Assembly: GCA_009761415.1 (NCBI GenBank)
Contig: QUOL01000011.1
Coordinates: forward strand, 1,054,001-1,118,000
Origin: Sarcomyxa edulis
Taxonomy: Eukaryota > Basidiomycota > Agaricomycetes > Agaricales > Mycenaceae
DNA length: 64,000 nt
Direction: 5' to 3'
Shown here one piece after another: positions 1-10,591 of the stretch; the stretch's first letter is position 1, and each line of letters starts with the position of its first letter. Position numbers and translations under genes: made by a program. A model generated the notes under the pieces. It was not told where the DNA came from, did no database searches, and saw only the letters and a list, made by a program, of their open reading frames with translations.

Positions 1-321
1 TCTTTGAGCATGAATGGCGACGTTCGTTATATCTGATGACACACCCCCTGACCGCCAATTACCGTTCCATGCATGGATCTAATCTACGTGCACTAAATGA
101 GGCCCATCAGATATGACATTCGTTGCCGCACGTTGCTCGATGTACTATAGTTATTATCAATATTTTGTTTACCTATTTAACATGCTAACTTCATCATCAG
201 TCAGACCTATCATCTCCCTACACAACCCTCTGGGCTTCTCTTCCAGAAGGTGAGATGATTGCTCACTCTGTTCGATAAGGATCCTGACAATTTGATCCCT
301 ACAGGTTGGATAGTGAGCGCG

Positions 322-2105
322 ATGGGTCCTTCCCCCATGGACGTGAGCTAGCTTATCTAATTTTCCGAGTACAAGGATTGACACATATATTTTTCAGGAC
401 TCGCTGGGCCCTTCGAGCCGGACGCGTAGTCGAACCAGCTTCGGCCCTTACAATCTCACGTCGATGCTTCGTGCTAAGTACTCGGTCACCCCGATCCCAC
501 TCTCCGTTGGGGTGGACCTTTCCGATATTCTGAGGGACTCTGTCGAGGCAGAGAGCCGGAAGTTGGATGAGGATGGGGAGGATGCCGATGGTATAGAGAT
601 ATCCCCCGACCCCCTTCCACCACCTACCACCCCTCGTCCCCATCGTCGCCAACCCCTCCGTAAATGTACAGCTGCAGGTATTCCCTCACGCCCGCCGCAT
701 AGCCCTGTCACCGTCATCCAGGCTGCATCTGCAGCTGTGACTCATGCTGCTAGTTCAGCAAAGCGGTCGCTGGTTGAGAAAACTCGGTCTAAGCTTAGTT
801 CCAAATCTCGTCGAGCTAATATACGTGTTCAAGAAGCCCGCGCGCAACACGGAGGCCTTACCTACAGACCCAATCCCCGCACCAATCGAAAGCGTTTACT
901 CACGTCTATCACTACACCCATCAGCGCCCACGCCCTTCCACATAACCGCACTGGGTATACCGGCCGACGTGACCTCCCTGCTCAACAGGATGATCATGTC
1001 TATACCAGAGAGGAGCTGATCACGGAAGGGTTCCGTTTCGTAGATTGGGATGGACGGTGCGTCTTTCTTGTTTGATTATAGATCTGGGATGTTGATGTGA
1101 AGATAGTACACCACTAGTCATTGTCGATAGTGAGGACCGCATTATTGCAATTCTCGCTGGCCATCCGGACGATCCTCTCTGGATTCCTGTCATCAACGAT
1201 GGCTTCGAGTTCATGAAGGACCTTGGTGATTCGGGCGTGAAGGACAAGAAATTCAAGCCCGACGATGTTGACCATCGTCGAGGGAAGTTTGTTGCCTTTG
1301 CCTCGGGTGTTTCGTTCGGAGGAGGGCAGAGGGTACGTTGTATACTTATGACTGTGCGGAATGTATTACTGATGTCAGGGTAGATTCCAGGCAATCTAGT
1401 CCACACCAAGGCCCAGCGGGACATTCTGGACAAATTGCTAGACCATCCAACTATCATCCGCATTGCTGGTTTTCAAAGCAGTACGTCGTATTTTCTGTGG
1501 TGCTTTAACTGATGGTTGCTGATGCTACCAATGTAGGTATGCTTGCAGAATACTCACCGAAAACCTACGAGAAGGTCGTCACTCAGCTGACCAAGCTCTG
1601 GGACGTTCTGCCAAACTTGTTCCATAACTTCCACAACAGTGTCTTTCCAGCCGTGACGTTCAACCTCGGTCCACGTACCGTTGCGCTCAAACATCTTGAC
1701 ACCGGAAACGTTGCAGGTGGCTTGTGCGCCATCACACCTCTCGGCAATTTTGACGCGGACATCAGCGCTCATCTCGTTCTTTTTCCCTTCAAGCTGATGA
1801 TTCGTTTCCCATCTGGATCGACCGCTCTCATTCCCTCTGCAACCGTACACCACGGCAACACATCCCTGCAGCCTGGCGAAACGCGCTGCTCCATGACTCA
1901 GTACTGCGCGGGAGGTTTGTTTCGGTGGGTAGATTATGGATTCAAGACTGCGAAGAGTCTTTTGCAGGAACCTGGAGGGAAAGAGAAGAAGCGAGGGATT
2001 GATGGTGTGGATGGTAAGAGATGGAAGGAATCCCTTGGTTTGTTTTCGACACTCGGTAGTCTCACCGCTGACAGAAAGAGGGTGTTTCAGGTTCGTGGTA
2101 GTTAG
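322..2105 (+). CDS. TET/JBP-family 2-oxoglutarate/Fe(II) dioxygenase (copy 1)
   Basis: Predicted 5-methylcytosine (or thymine) dioxygenase of the fungal TET/JBP family, expected to act on DNA in the nucleus. My model has five exons (322-342, 398-1056, 1107-1332, 1384-1480, 1537-2105), all GT-AG, closing in frame at 523 aa. The N-terminal third is low-complexity, basic and Ser/Pro-rich. The C-terminal double-stranded beta-helix shows the metal-binding HxD as His-Leu-Asp in 'KHLDTGN', the distal His in 'VHHGNT' and the 2-oxoglutarate-binding Arg in 'GETRCSMTQY', so the active site looks complete. It aligns along its length with the second copy at 30770-32513, including 'DHRRGKF...GGGQR'. The start at 322 is the first ATG in frame with the two-step exon 1-2 junction; ATG 337 is also possible. 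Genes of this family are known to travel with KDZ and Plavaka transposons in basidiomycetes. The substrate is inferred from the family. Confidence 0.8.
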
Positions 2106-2183
2106 TTGTCTTGTCTTTTTTTTTAGACATAATTTTACGAAGCGAGGGCTATATTGCTATTTGCCTGCTCTGATCGTATAGCT

Positions 2184-2262
2184 GGGGTGGTGTAGTGGTT
2201 ATATTCATCTTTGGAAATACATTGTTAATGGGACGTTGAGAGTTCGATTCAAAGCATTGTCT
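2184..2262 (+). other. tRNA-like / SINE-like pol III promoter remnant
   Basis: A box-A-like string (TGGTGTAGTGGTTA) is followed about 50 bp later by a box-B-like string (GAGTTCGATTCA). These are the two internal RNA polymerase III promoter boxes. The flanking arms do not fold into a convincing cloverleaf, because the T-arm has mismatched pairs. A decayed tRNA or tRNA-derived SINE head is more likely than a working tRNA. The rest of the 2106-2430 gap shows nothing else I can name. Confidence 0.25.
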
Positions 2263-2429
2263 TTGGTATTAACTTCGTTTGCGGAATGGTTTCGTATTGT
2301 AGGCTGTTCAGCCTTTTTATTGTGATTGCAGGCTTGCGTTGAGAAATTTCCTCTAAGTCCCAGTTTTTTTAGTCTTCGGTCTGACCTTTTCTTTCTTCAC
2401 ACTGGTGGAGGTACATATCTGTATTTGGT

Positions 2430-3487
2430 TCATGTCTCGTAGTCTTCATCAGAATCTAAGCCGCTATCCTCTATACTACTGTCATCATCAACTGATATGC
2501 TGGCATCCGAATCTATCCCGTCCTCGCTACTGCTATCATTGACTCCCTTGGTGGCTACGCTAGTTCGGTAGCGACGGGGAATTCGTAGTAAGGGTTTATC
2601 AGGATCCATAGTTGCAATAAGGTAGTGTAGCTTGCGAACAAGAGTGGGCAGCCTGCAACAATCGATGTCACGACGACCGGTAGGCCTGTAGATGATGAAG
2701 GTATTGTTAACGAAATGTTGGGGGCTGAATATGTCAACTTCTGTCCAGCGCCCGCTCCAAGGTGAATATGCCATGTAGCCCATGTCTGCAAGACTCTCTG
2801 CTTCCATAAGATAGCCGTCGCAGGATGGGATAAAGCCTTCCGCGGATAGCCTTCCTTTCCATATCCTAGGTGTCCCACGACCGTACTACAACAAGGATCA
2901 GTAGAGGATATGGAAGAAAGTTGAGGGCGTACGGAATTGTAGATGGCAACCTTCACGTGGGGTGCTGCAAAACATGCAGGCAGATGGCAATTAGGATGCC
3001 CACATATCTTCATGTCCTATACCGCAGTAAGTACAAACAAATGTTGAATGAGACGATAAGACACATACCACAAGATCTGGGCTAGACCTCACAGCCAAGA
3101 CAAGGATCACCAAAGCCAAGAAGCTGGCTAGAGTAATAATGATCCAGAAAAACTGGAAATCGACGGAACCCGCAAAAGGTACAGCGCATGCAGTCACGGT
3201 TGTAACCAACAAGGCAGCCTGAGTTTTCCTGTGTGTGCTCTTCTCTTTATGAACAGTACATTCAGGATGTCCATGGTCATAGGTAGCTTCTACGGTGTTG
3301 TCGTTATATGGCTGCAGATTCTGAGTGAGGTTGGGCCATAGGCATTGTAAAATCGAATACATACTAGTGGATCATCATCGATATTGAGATAAATCAGATC
3401 GTTGCTGGTGAAGGCAGAATTTGTGTACTTGTATGTGGGCTGGTGGTAGCATAAGCAATTTTTCTTGTGGTAGGTCTGGTCTGACAT
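2430..3487 (-). CDS. Unknown multi-exon protein with membrane segments and acidic tail
   Basis: I do not recognise this gene. Reading the minus strand, an N-terminal exon (from ATG 3487) is followed by an exon with two hydrophobic stretches, around 'AALLVTTVTACAVPFAG' and 'FFWIIITLASFLALVILV' (about 3110-3240). One or two small exons come next, then a C-terminal exon ending in a Ser/Asp-rich acidic tail (to the stop at 2430). Introns with GTATGT donors are visible near 3364 and 3069. I could not make all junctions keep one frame, so the exon structure is unresolved; this could be two short genes or a decayed one. It lies on the opposite strand from the TET/JBP gene, tail to tail, and appears to belong to the same mobile region. 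No function is proposed. Confidence 0.4.
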
Positions 3488-3590
3488 GGGTGTAGGGCGA
3501 CGAAGATCAATCTGAAATTTTACCTGACATATATGTGTTGGGGGCCAATGTGGCGCACAAGGGAAAAAAATTGAGAAGTACTACTGCTGT

Positions 3591-4746
3591 CTACAAGGAA
3601 GGACCTGGCTTTTGTGATAGTACAGACTCGTAGTACGCAATCATTTTATCCTTTTCTTCGAGGGATGTCCTGTACTTTTTGAGCTCTGCATCCCCTTTAT
3701 CTTTCAATGCCTTCGCTTCCGCTTTTGCCTTTGCATACTGTTGCGCCAGCGTGAAGGCAGCGTCTCGCCGAGATTTGATAAGGGCTGTACACAGTTCACT
3801 AAATTGTGACGCGATATCCGTTAACTGCTCTGAAGCATCTCGACGGATGTTAGCGCTGGAGTAGTGAAGGAAAGGGTCGTTCGCGTGTGCATGTTGCCCT
3901 CCAACAAAAAGCCAACACCCCGTTTCATGGGCTACACGTTCACACTGCATGCAAGGATATCTTAAATGTGGATCACTGATTCAAGGACATAAAATCTCAT
4001 ACCCGTATCATTATTTTTGCCATTTCCCTTCCAAAACGAGCCGAAGCCAATGCAACTCTGGAATAGGGTGCACGGAGAGGAGTAGTTCGAACGACCTCTG
4101 AGAAAATACAGTCAGTCTGAGGAATATAAGACGGAAGAGTGAATGCAACGGACCCCAAGGCATGTTGCCACGCATGGAGCCTTCCACCACACCATATGGT
4201 TGGAAGCGATGTCCAGGTCGAATGCGGGAAGGGGTTTTTGGTGTTATATCTGAGTCTGTACTGTGATCAGAATCCTGGAAAGGATTCTCGGTATCGACAT
4301 TCTCGACATTCTCTGCATGCTCATTGGTACCGGAAGCCAGACTATCGACGGATGGGTAAGGAGGTGGTGTTCCATTTACGGGATTCCAATCTTGAGGAAA
4401 TTGTATGAGAGGTTGAACCGGATTCATTATCAATTGAGGGTCAATTAGACCAAATGATGTCGTGTCCAGCTAGGGAGCATAGATTTGAGAAACAGGAAAC
4501 TACTGTGAATGGAGGACATACTGCATTTTCGAGACCAGTTGATTGTTCTACTGGATGTTCTGGAGCAGTCGTTGCTTCCTGAGTAGCTGTCGAGGCATTG
4601 CTGATTTCGAGTTCCAATTGAGTGGGAGGTATAGTGTTTTTCTTCTTCCTGGGGTGGCGTCCGCGACATGTAGATAACAAGGGAGCTCCAGGGCACTGGC
4701 GACAGTGTCGTGGTTTCTTTGGTGAGACAGCTTTTGCTTTTGCCAT
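3591..4746 (-). CDS. Agaricomycete-type unknown protein with C-terminal coiled coil
   Basis: Four exons (4522-4746, 4154-4469, 4003-4097, 3591-3944) join with GT-AG introns into one 329-aa frame. The N-terminus is basic with clustered Cys ('RHCRQCPGAPLLSTCRGR'), which could bind a metal or nucleic acid. The centre is Pro/Ser/Asp-rich. Near the end comes 'RCERVAHETGCWLFVGGQ' with 'HYSSANIRRDA' shortly after, followed by a long Ala/Lys/Glu-rich segment ('YAKAKAEAKALKDKGDAELK') that should form a coiled coil. From memory, the CERxxxETGCW block is typical of a large family of uncharacterised Agaricomycete proteins often found among transposons; its function is unknown to me. The gene lies between the TET/JBP region and the motif array at 4.9-6.1 kb, which suggests it is cargo of the same element. 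Confidence 0.6.
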
Positions 4747-4889
4747 GAGAGTATGATGAAATGGATGCCAGAAAAACAAGATCAATCATTGGGTCTGCGA
4801 GCAAAAAATGCCACAGGTGGTTCCATGGAACTGCCCTGAGGCTACGGTGCTTGGGAACTGTGGAGACAGAAAGCATTGTGAACTTTAAA

Positions 4890-6125
4890 TCTAGTGCTGA
4901 GGAACCAGGTGAAGGGTAGTCTGAACGTAGTGGTTCTGAGAAACTGACATACCTGAAATGAAGGCTAACGGTGTGGGGGAACCATCAAATGTATTTTCAC
5001 AGATAACGGTGCTGGGAAACTGCATCGAGAGTTTTCAGACTGTGGTTCTGCGGAACGAGGTCACCTAAAATAAGGGGGTGCGGTGCTGCGAAACCGCTGA
5101 CAGTATATTCATGGAATATGGTGCTGGGGAACCAGGCCAATAGTTCGACGCGGTGGTTCTGGGACACCACTATATTTCAAATAAGAGTTAACGGTGCCGC
5201 GGAACCATCCAAAGGTATCTCCACAGGTAACGGTGCCAGGGAACTGCATCAAGAGTTTCAGACCATGGTTCTGCGGAACTGAGTCACCTAAAATAAAGTG
5301 GTGCGGTGCTGGGGAACCACCAACAGTATATTCAAGAGCTATGGTGCTGGGGAACCAGGCCAATAATTTGACGTGGTGGTTCTGGGACACCACTATATGT
5401 CAAATAAGAGTTAACGGTGCCGCGGAACCATCCAAAGGTATTTCCACAGGTAACGGTGCTGGGGAACCGCATTGACAGTTTTCAGACCGTGGTTCTGCAG
5501 AACTGAGTCACTTAAAATGAAGTGGTGCAGTGCTGCGAAACCGCCGACAGTATATTCATGGGATATGGTGCTGGGGAACTATATGTAAAATAAGAGTCAA
5601 TGGTGCAGGGGAACCATCAAATGTATTTTCGCAGCTAACGGTGCTGGAGAACCAGGTCAATATTTCTTAGGGACTAGTTCTGCAGAACTGGCTTACTTGG
5701 ATGGATTAGAGTGGTGCTGGGGAACCGCTGATAACATATTCACAGATCATGGTGCTCTAGAACCGTTCAAGTATCTAGTTTGACCCAGGGTGGTGCTGGA
5801 GAACTGGGCTCACTTCTATAATGCAACAGTTCTACGGAACTGACATATCTAGATGAAGTACAACAGGATCGGCGGTTCTGGAGCACTATCCCAGATAATC
5901 TTTCGAGCTATGGTGCTGGAGAACCGTCAGGAAATACTTTGATAGCCCGGTGTCGGGGAACCACCCACCTGAAATTAAGGCTGGCGGTGCTGAGGAACCA
6001 TCCAGACTTATTTGCTGGAATGTGGTTCTGAGGCACCGTCAAATAAATCTACGTAGATTCAGCATATTGGTTCTGAGGAACCACCCAAAACATTTTGCTG
6101 ATTGGTGGTGCTGGAGAACCACACG
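4890..6125. repeat. Array of GGTGCTGGGGAACC / GGTTCTGxGGAAC motifs
   Basis: About 1.2 kb with no gene, filled with roughly forty short imperfectly palindromic motifs, mostly GGTGCTGGGGAACC or GGTTCTGCGGAACT, spaced about 25-50 bp. Parts also form larger near-duplicate blocks: 5096-5290 and 5320-5500 share long stretches. A dense field of short motifs close to one end of a mobile region resembles the subterminal transposase-binding arrays of CACTA-like elements. That role is inferred. From 6126 to 6290 there is only AT-mixed sequence with a few GGTGGTRCG words. Confidence 0.75.
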
Positions 6126-6425
6126 TATATTGTCTAGTAGTAGTCATTAGAAGGGTCAATAGCAATGTTAACGAGTAACTGAAATGATGAATTTAGAGGT
6201 GGTGGTACGTGAGAATGTGAAAGGTGGTACGCGATGTAAGAGCAAAGTGGCACGAGTAGCGCAGTGTTAGGTGGTGCGTGTTATGTCCGCCGGGCGTTCA
6301 TCACTTAGGCCCCATAAGAGGCATCTAAGCATCCCGGGCCGCCATCCGTCCTACCACCGTCGAGTCAATGAATGAAAGCAGAATACATACAAAGCAGTGC
6401 AATAGATCTATCGAGTACTACCAAT

Positions 6426-6441
6426 CCTAACCCTAACCCTA
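6426..6441 (+). promoter_or_regulatory. Telomere-repeat-like CCCTAA motif, 3' of J-domain gene
   Basis: Two tandem copies of CCTAACC sit about 45 bp beyond the J-domain gene stop. The same place in unit 3 (54103-54119) keeps it. In unit 2 this is the point where the 20.4-kb element is inserted. Two copies are too few to be a telomere. A Tbf1/telobox-type protein-binding site is possible but unproven. Confidence 0.4.
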
Positions 6442-6482
6442 CTACTCCCAGTCCCACTACCAACTCAACACGACTACTAGAT

Positions 6483-8580
6483 CTAATGCCCGCCGTAACT
6501 ATAATGGAACTGGAACCCCCCCGGCCCACCACCACCATGCCCACCATGCTGCTGCTGCTGCTGGAAGAACTGCGCAAACGGATGAGCAGCCTGTCCAGCG
6601 AACGGTCCACCGGGTTGTTGCTCGTTTGGGTCGTCGCCGTTGTCGAAGCGTTGGCGGAGTTCTAGCCGGGGAGGAGGGGATGTGAGTATGAGTGAGGAAC
6701 GAGGAGGAGAACATGAATAGCTAAGGGGGGACTTGCCAGGATTCGAAAGCACCTCATACGCCTCGTTCAACGCAGCCATCTTCGCTTCGCTGCCGCCTTT
6801 GTCCGGGTGCGCTGTCATCACTGCTTTTCGGCTATTCATACCACATAGCACCATCGTACATTGTTTCGTTAGCTAGCAATAAACAACGTAGGAAGTAGGG
6901 TGGACACACGTACTAAGCCTTCTTAATCCCCCTAGCATCCGCATCTCGAGGCGCACCCAGGACTTTATAATAATCCTTCTGCCGGGACTGTTTCAACATC
7001 CTCTGGGCTCTCTGCAGTCGTTGGTGTACCTGCGTCGTATCATCGTCGTCAGTCCCCCTTCACCCCAACACCAATCATACTATGAACGCGACTTACATCC
7101 CGATCAACCCTCCCCCCAACCTCAAAAGCCCTCTCAAGCACCCTAACACCCTCCTCCCACTCCTCGTCCAACAACAACGCCTCTCCCCTCCCCACCAACC
7201 CATCCACGTCTTCGCTCGCTCCGTCCATACCAAGTAACATCTCACACCATTTCGCACCGCTTCGGATCGAGTTGAGCTTGATGTGCGATCGGCAGAGGGC
7301 GCGGAGGAGGAGGAGCCGGCGGGGGCTTGTGGTTAGTGGGTTTGGGAGTGGGATGTTGGGTGTGGTGCCGGGAGGGAGGAGTTGGGAAGGGGAGGTGTTA
7401 GCGCCCAACGCATCGTCGAACCGTCTCATCAAATCATCCCCCTTCCCCTTCCCCTTCCCCTTCCCCTCTCCCACAAGCAACTCCAGCACCCCCCTCCAAT
7501 CCTCCCTCCCCACCATCTCCTCAACCCTCCCAAACGCCTTATCGAACGACTTGACGAGTCGGTGTGCGGTGAGGCAGGGGGTGGAGTCTGGGTCTAGGTG
7601 GAGGCATTGTTTTAGGGTGTTCATTGCTGCGGATGGGGATGGAGAGGATGAGGAGGTGGGTGGGAGGAGGAAGTAGGAGAGTCGGAAGAGGCGGATTAGG
7701 GAGGGTGTTGTTGGGGGGGTTAGGTGTGTTAGTCGGCTGTTTCCATCCATCCGTTCATCAATTCGTTCGTTCGTCCATTAGCGAGTATTCAAACATGAAT
7801 TACTAGCGAGAACTCACGTCAAATCCCCAACAGCACCCTCAACATCCCCAGCCGCCAACGCACACTCCGCTCTCACCTCTCTCACTTCAATGCTATGACT
7901 CGCCACCTTCAGAGCCTGGGACGCACTCTCGGTACACGCTGTCCAGAGCTGGGCTTTGCGGGCTTGTGTGGCTTTTCGAGCGGCTTGTGAGGCGGCTGTT
8001 ATGTCTGCTAGGAGTTGCGCTGCACCCTGATCGTTGACGTTGTTGTTGTTATTGGTCTTCGCCTTCGTAGCCTGAGAGTACCGTGTAAGGGCATCCCGCG
8101 CCTCATCCCACCTCCCGTCTTTAGCGTGTATTCTCGCTTTCATGAGGAGCGCACCGTCGAATGACCCAGAGGTTAGTGAGAGGACTCGCTCGAAATCGTC
8201 GAGGGCGGGGGTGTGTCGGGAGAGGGAGAAGTAGGCGGTGGCGCGTTTGTAGTAGAGGAGGTAGTCTGTTGGGGATTGGTCTGGATTGTTCGTTCGTTAG
8301 CATGGTTTCGTTGGCGTGGTGAAGTTTGTTGGTGTGGTTGGGGGGTGGGGAGAGGGCAGTGGGGAGGGGAGAGTGTGGTTCATTAGTTTGGTGTAATCAG
8401 AGTAGATAAATAACACTGAATACTTACCTATAGCCTCTGAATAAACCCTCGCAGCTTCGTTGAACTGACCCGTAGAGAGGAGGAGGTTCGCTCTGTTGAT
8501 GAGTGGGAGGAGACCTGGTGGGTATAGACCACCGGACCCCCAGTCCCGGATTTGAGAACGGGGTCTGTGCACATAGACGG
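6483..8580 (-). CDS. TPR + J-domain co-chaperone, DNAJC3/p58IPK-like (unit 1)
   Basis: Hsp40-type co-chaperone that should stimulate an Hsp70 ATPase, with TPR repeats for client binding. The exons read in order: 'YPPGLLPLINRANLLLSTGQ' (about 8425-8575), TPR exons down to 7814, a TPR/low-complexity exon (7740-7098), 'KDYYKVLGAPRDADARG' (about 7028-6915), the exon with the essential HPD tripeptide ('MTAHPDKGGSE'), and a Gly/Gln-rich tail ending 'FHYSYGGH'. Family members are mostly ER-lumenal with a signal peptide. I cannot see one because the first exon is unresolved, with candidates between 8580 and 8890. The intron before 'ELRQRFDNGDDPN' starts with GC (GCAAGT), whereas units 2 and 3 have GT there. 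The architecture (TPRs first, J domain last) favours DNAJC3 over DNAJC7 or a plain DnaJ. All domains are in frame. Confidence 0.85.
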
Positions 8581-8601
8581 CTATGCGTGCGTCCTTGGAT
8601 C

Positions 8602-8612
8602 GTTAGGGTTAG
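8602..8612 (+). promoter_or_regulatory. Telobox-like TTAGGGTTAG near 5' end of J-domain gene (unit 1)
   Basis: GTTAGGGTTAG lies just upstream of the first recognised coding exon and recurs at 42651-42661 and 56253-56263 in the sister units. Tbf1-type factors bind TTAGGG words in fungal promoters. Here it may instead fall in a 5' intron or UTR, so the role is inferred. Confidence 0.4.
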
Positions 8613-8899
8613 GCAGCGATCGTGTATTGTATCCCACTGTGATATTCGATGAATCAGCATATCGATGGTTGAAAAAAAGACTATCGAACTTACCTTACAC
8701 GGGCCTCGATGGTGCTGTTCTGTGCTGGGGTGTACGACACGACATTGGGTGGTTATAGTTGCCGTTTTTCGACTGGGTTAGGGTAGGAATTGTGGGTGTA
8801 GATGTCGACGCTGGTACGTTGAGATCAAAGTGAGTCGTGGCTTGGCGTCTGGTCCGGCGTCTAAACTCGGCGTCTCTTTCGATCACGATCGCAGTAGAG

Positions 8900-10260
8900 C
8901 GGGTTCTAATCTCTCTCTTTCTTCCTCTCTCTTTTCAACCGACCCACGATAATCTCTCGTTCTCTCTCTCTCCAATCGACTCTCTTTCTCACCCGCGTCT
9001 TCCCTCAGCTTTCGACGTCTCCTTCTCCCCTCTACCTCTATGCCATTCGCACTAGGCCCACGATGCGACTAAATCGACGGCTTGGAGGTCTTCAAGTTGG
9101 GTCGATACGGGAGTAACGGGACACTAAAGGTAGGTACTCTTCATTCTCTATACTTTCTTCTTCCACTCGATGCTCATCGAAGAACGAGTGGGACAATGCA
9201 TGCAAGGTACGTCGCTGTCCGTCTTCGTCCCCGAAGCTACAGCTTCTTCCAAAGCCCTGGGTGAAGAATAAGAATGTACGAAAATATTGTAAGATGTACT
9301 TCGTACGCGTCTACCTACCTTTCTGACCGCTCAATATTCAAATACTCGGTACAATGCCTTCGTATACCCGCAACGAGGTACATGCAGAGTCGTCGATTAG
9401 GACTCGATGGACAGATGGCTAGAGGGCGGGACGGATAGACGAACAGAGAGACGGGCAGGAAGAACGACGGGCGGGTACTGCTGAACATACGAACAGACGG
9501 GAAGTTTGACGGAGGGACGTAGAGACGAATACCCAAACTAATGATATCAACCAGCGAAAAAGACGAGACCGGGCGACGAGAAGTAGATGTAAATCATACA
9601 CAATAAAATGATATTTCCGCGTGTGTATGATACATACATAGGCTACGTACTTGTACGAACCTCCCTACTACGTGCGTTCTGTACCCTCAAGTTCACGAGA
9701 AAATATACATAGATTAAGAGCCAGCCCACCTAATTCGAACGTCGACGACGCGTAAGTAAGACGATTAATTCGACATGAAAAGAACTCACGGCCAGATTTG
9801 AAGTATTACGGACCTAGCGTAGCTGCGAACGATGACGAGCGAAGGAAATCTGAGAGGAACGGCAGCGGATCTGGGCAGCGTGAAGAAATCACGGTCGGGG
9901 GATCTCGTTCTCCATCGTTTGTGTGAGCGAGGGAAGAGGTATCTTCGTGAGCTTGATTCAGACAGGATCTTCGAGTTTAACTAGTTAGTATTAGTATTGA
10001 GAGGATTATGACTTGACGAAGGTCTGGATCGACGAGAACTTACCCCGGGCATCTGAGAAAATCTACGGCACAAACACGTCTTGCTTCACCAGTCGCAGAA
10101 GTCGAGGGCGTATGCCATCTTACACCACCAAGCCTTTCGGACTACTCAAAAACCTCGGGTATTCACCTAAGAACGACGGAATGAACGTCGACGTCGAGGC
10201 CCTCATAACTCAGCAAATACTCACGGTCAGTAACACAGCCAACCCTCAAATCATACGATG
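8900..10260. other. Unit 1 gene-poor stretch with CT-rich and GACGG-rich segments
   Basis: About 8905-9050 is strongly pyrimidine-rich (CTCTCTTTC words), the likely divergent upstream region of the J-domain gene. A degenerate run of GACGG/ACAGAC words follows at about 9405-9530. Its counterparts at 43430-43560 and 57010-57190 differ in copy number. The rest has only short open frames that are not conserved in all three units. I see no gene I can support. Confidence 0.5.
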
Positions 10261-10294
10261 TTAACGAGGCGGCGCAAGCGAGGATAGAGTGGTA

Positions 10295-10347
10295 TGCAAT
10301 GAGGGGCTCTGCCCCTCATCGCACACTCGCGCTCGGCGTAGCCGAGC
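10295..10347 (+). repeat. Double hairpin element (unit 1)
   Basis: Two short palindromes lie 7 bp apart. The first (10295-10323) has 13-nt arms around ATGAGGGGC, loop TCT and one mismatch. The second (10331-10347) is a perfect GCTCGGC-GTA-GCCGAGC. Both recur without change in their core at 44290-44342 and 57938-57990 while flanking bases vary. Such paired GC-rich hairpins resemble mobile double-hairpin elements or RNA structures; neither is proven. Confidence 0.7.
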
Positions 10348-10591
10348 TAGAGGACTGAGTAATTAGCCGATGTGGCTTCGGAAGACGACTAGGTTAGAGG
10401 GATTTATCGATGAGTAGATTGAGACACGACGAGGATGGTGGTGGGCAGACGTACGGAGAAGACATTAGTATCCATTGTGGAGACGGCAGCGACGGGATCG
10501 AGGAAGTTTTCAGACGAGGAATGGGCGGCGGCGGCGACGACGACGGGGTTTGGAGGATAATGACGACGACGTCGAGGGTGGGGAATCTAAA

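Noticed and set aside
6426..6441. Telomere or subtelomere call from CCCTAA repeats
   Set aside because: Only two to three units occur, in three separate places, always tied to the J-domain gene.
7272..7676. Plus-strand open frames over the J-domain gene (also 41363-41554 and 54951-55337)
   Set aside because: They are opposite the TPR exons, low in complexity (Pro/Arg/Ser runs) and end at the exon borders of the minus-strand gene.
8297..8572. Start codon for the unit 1 J-domain gene at 8572
   Set aside because: The codon there is GTG, not ATG, and the following residues fit an internal exon; the true first exon is upstream and unresolved.
9405..9530. GACGG/ACAGA-rich tract as a functional minisatellite gene
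   Set aside because: The repeat is degenerate, differs in length in each unit and has no conserved frame; treated as simple repeat.
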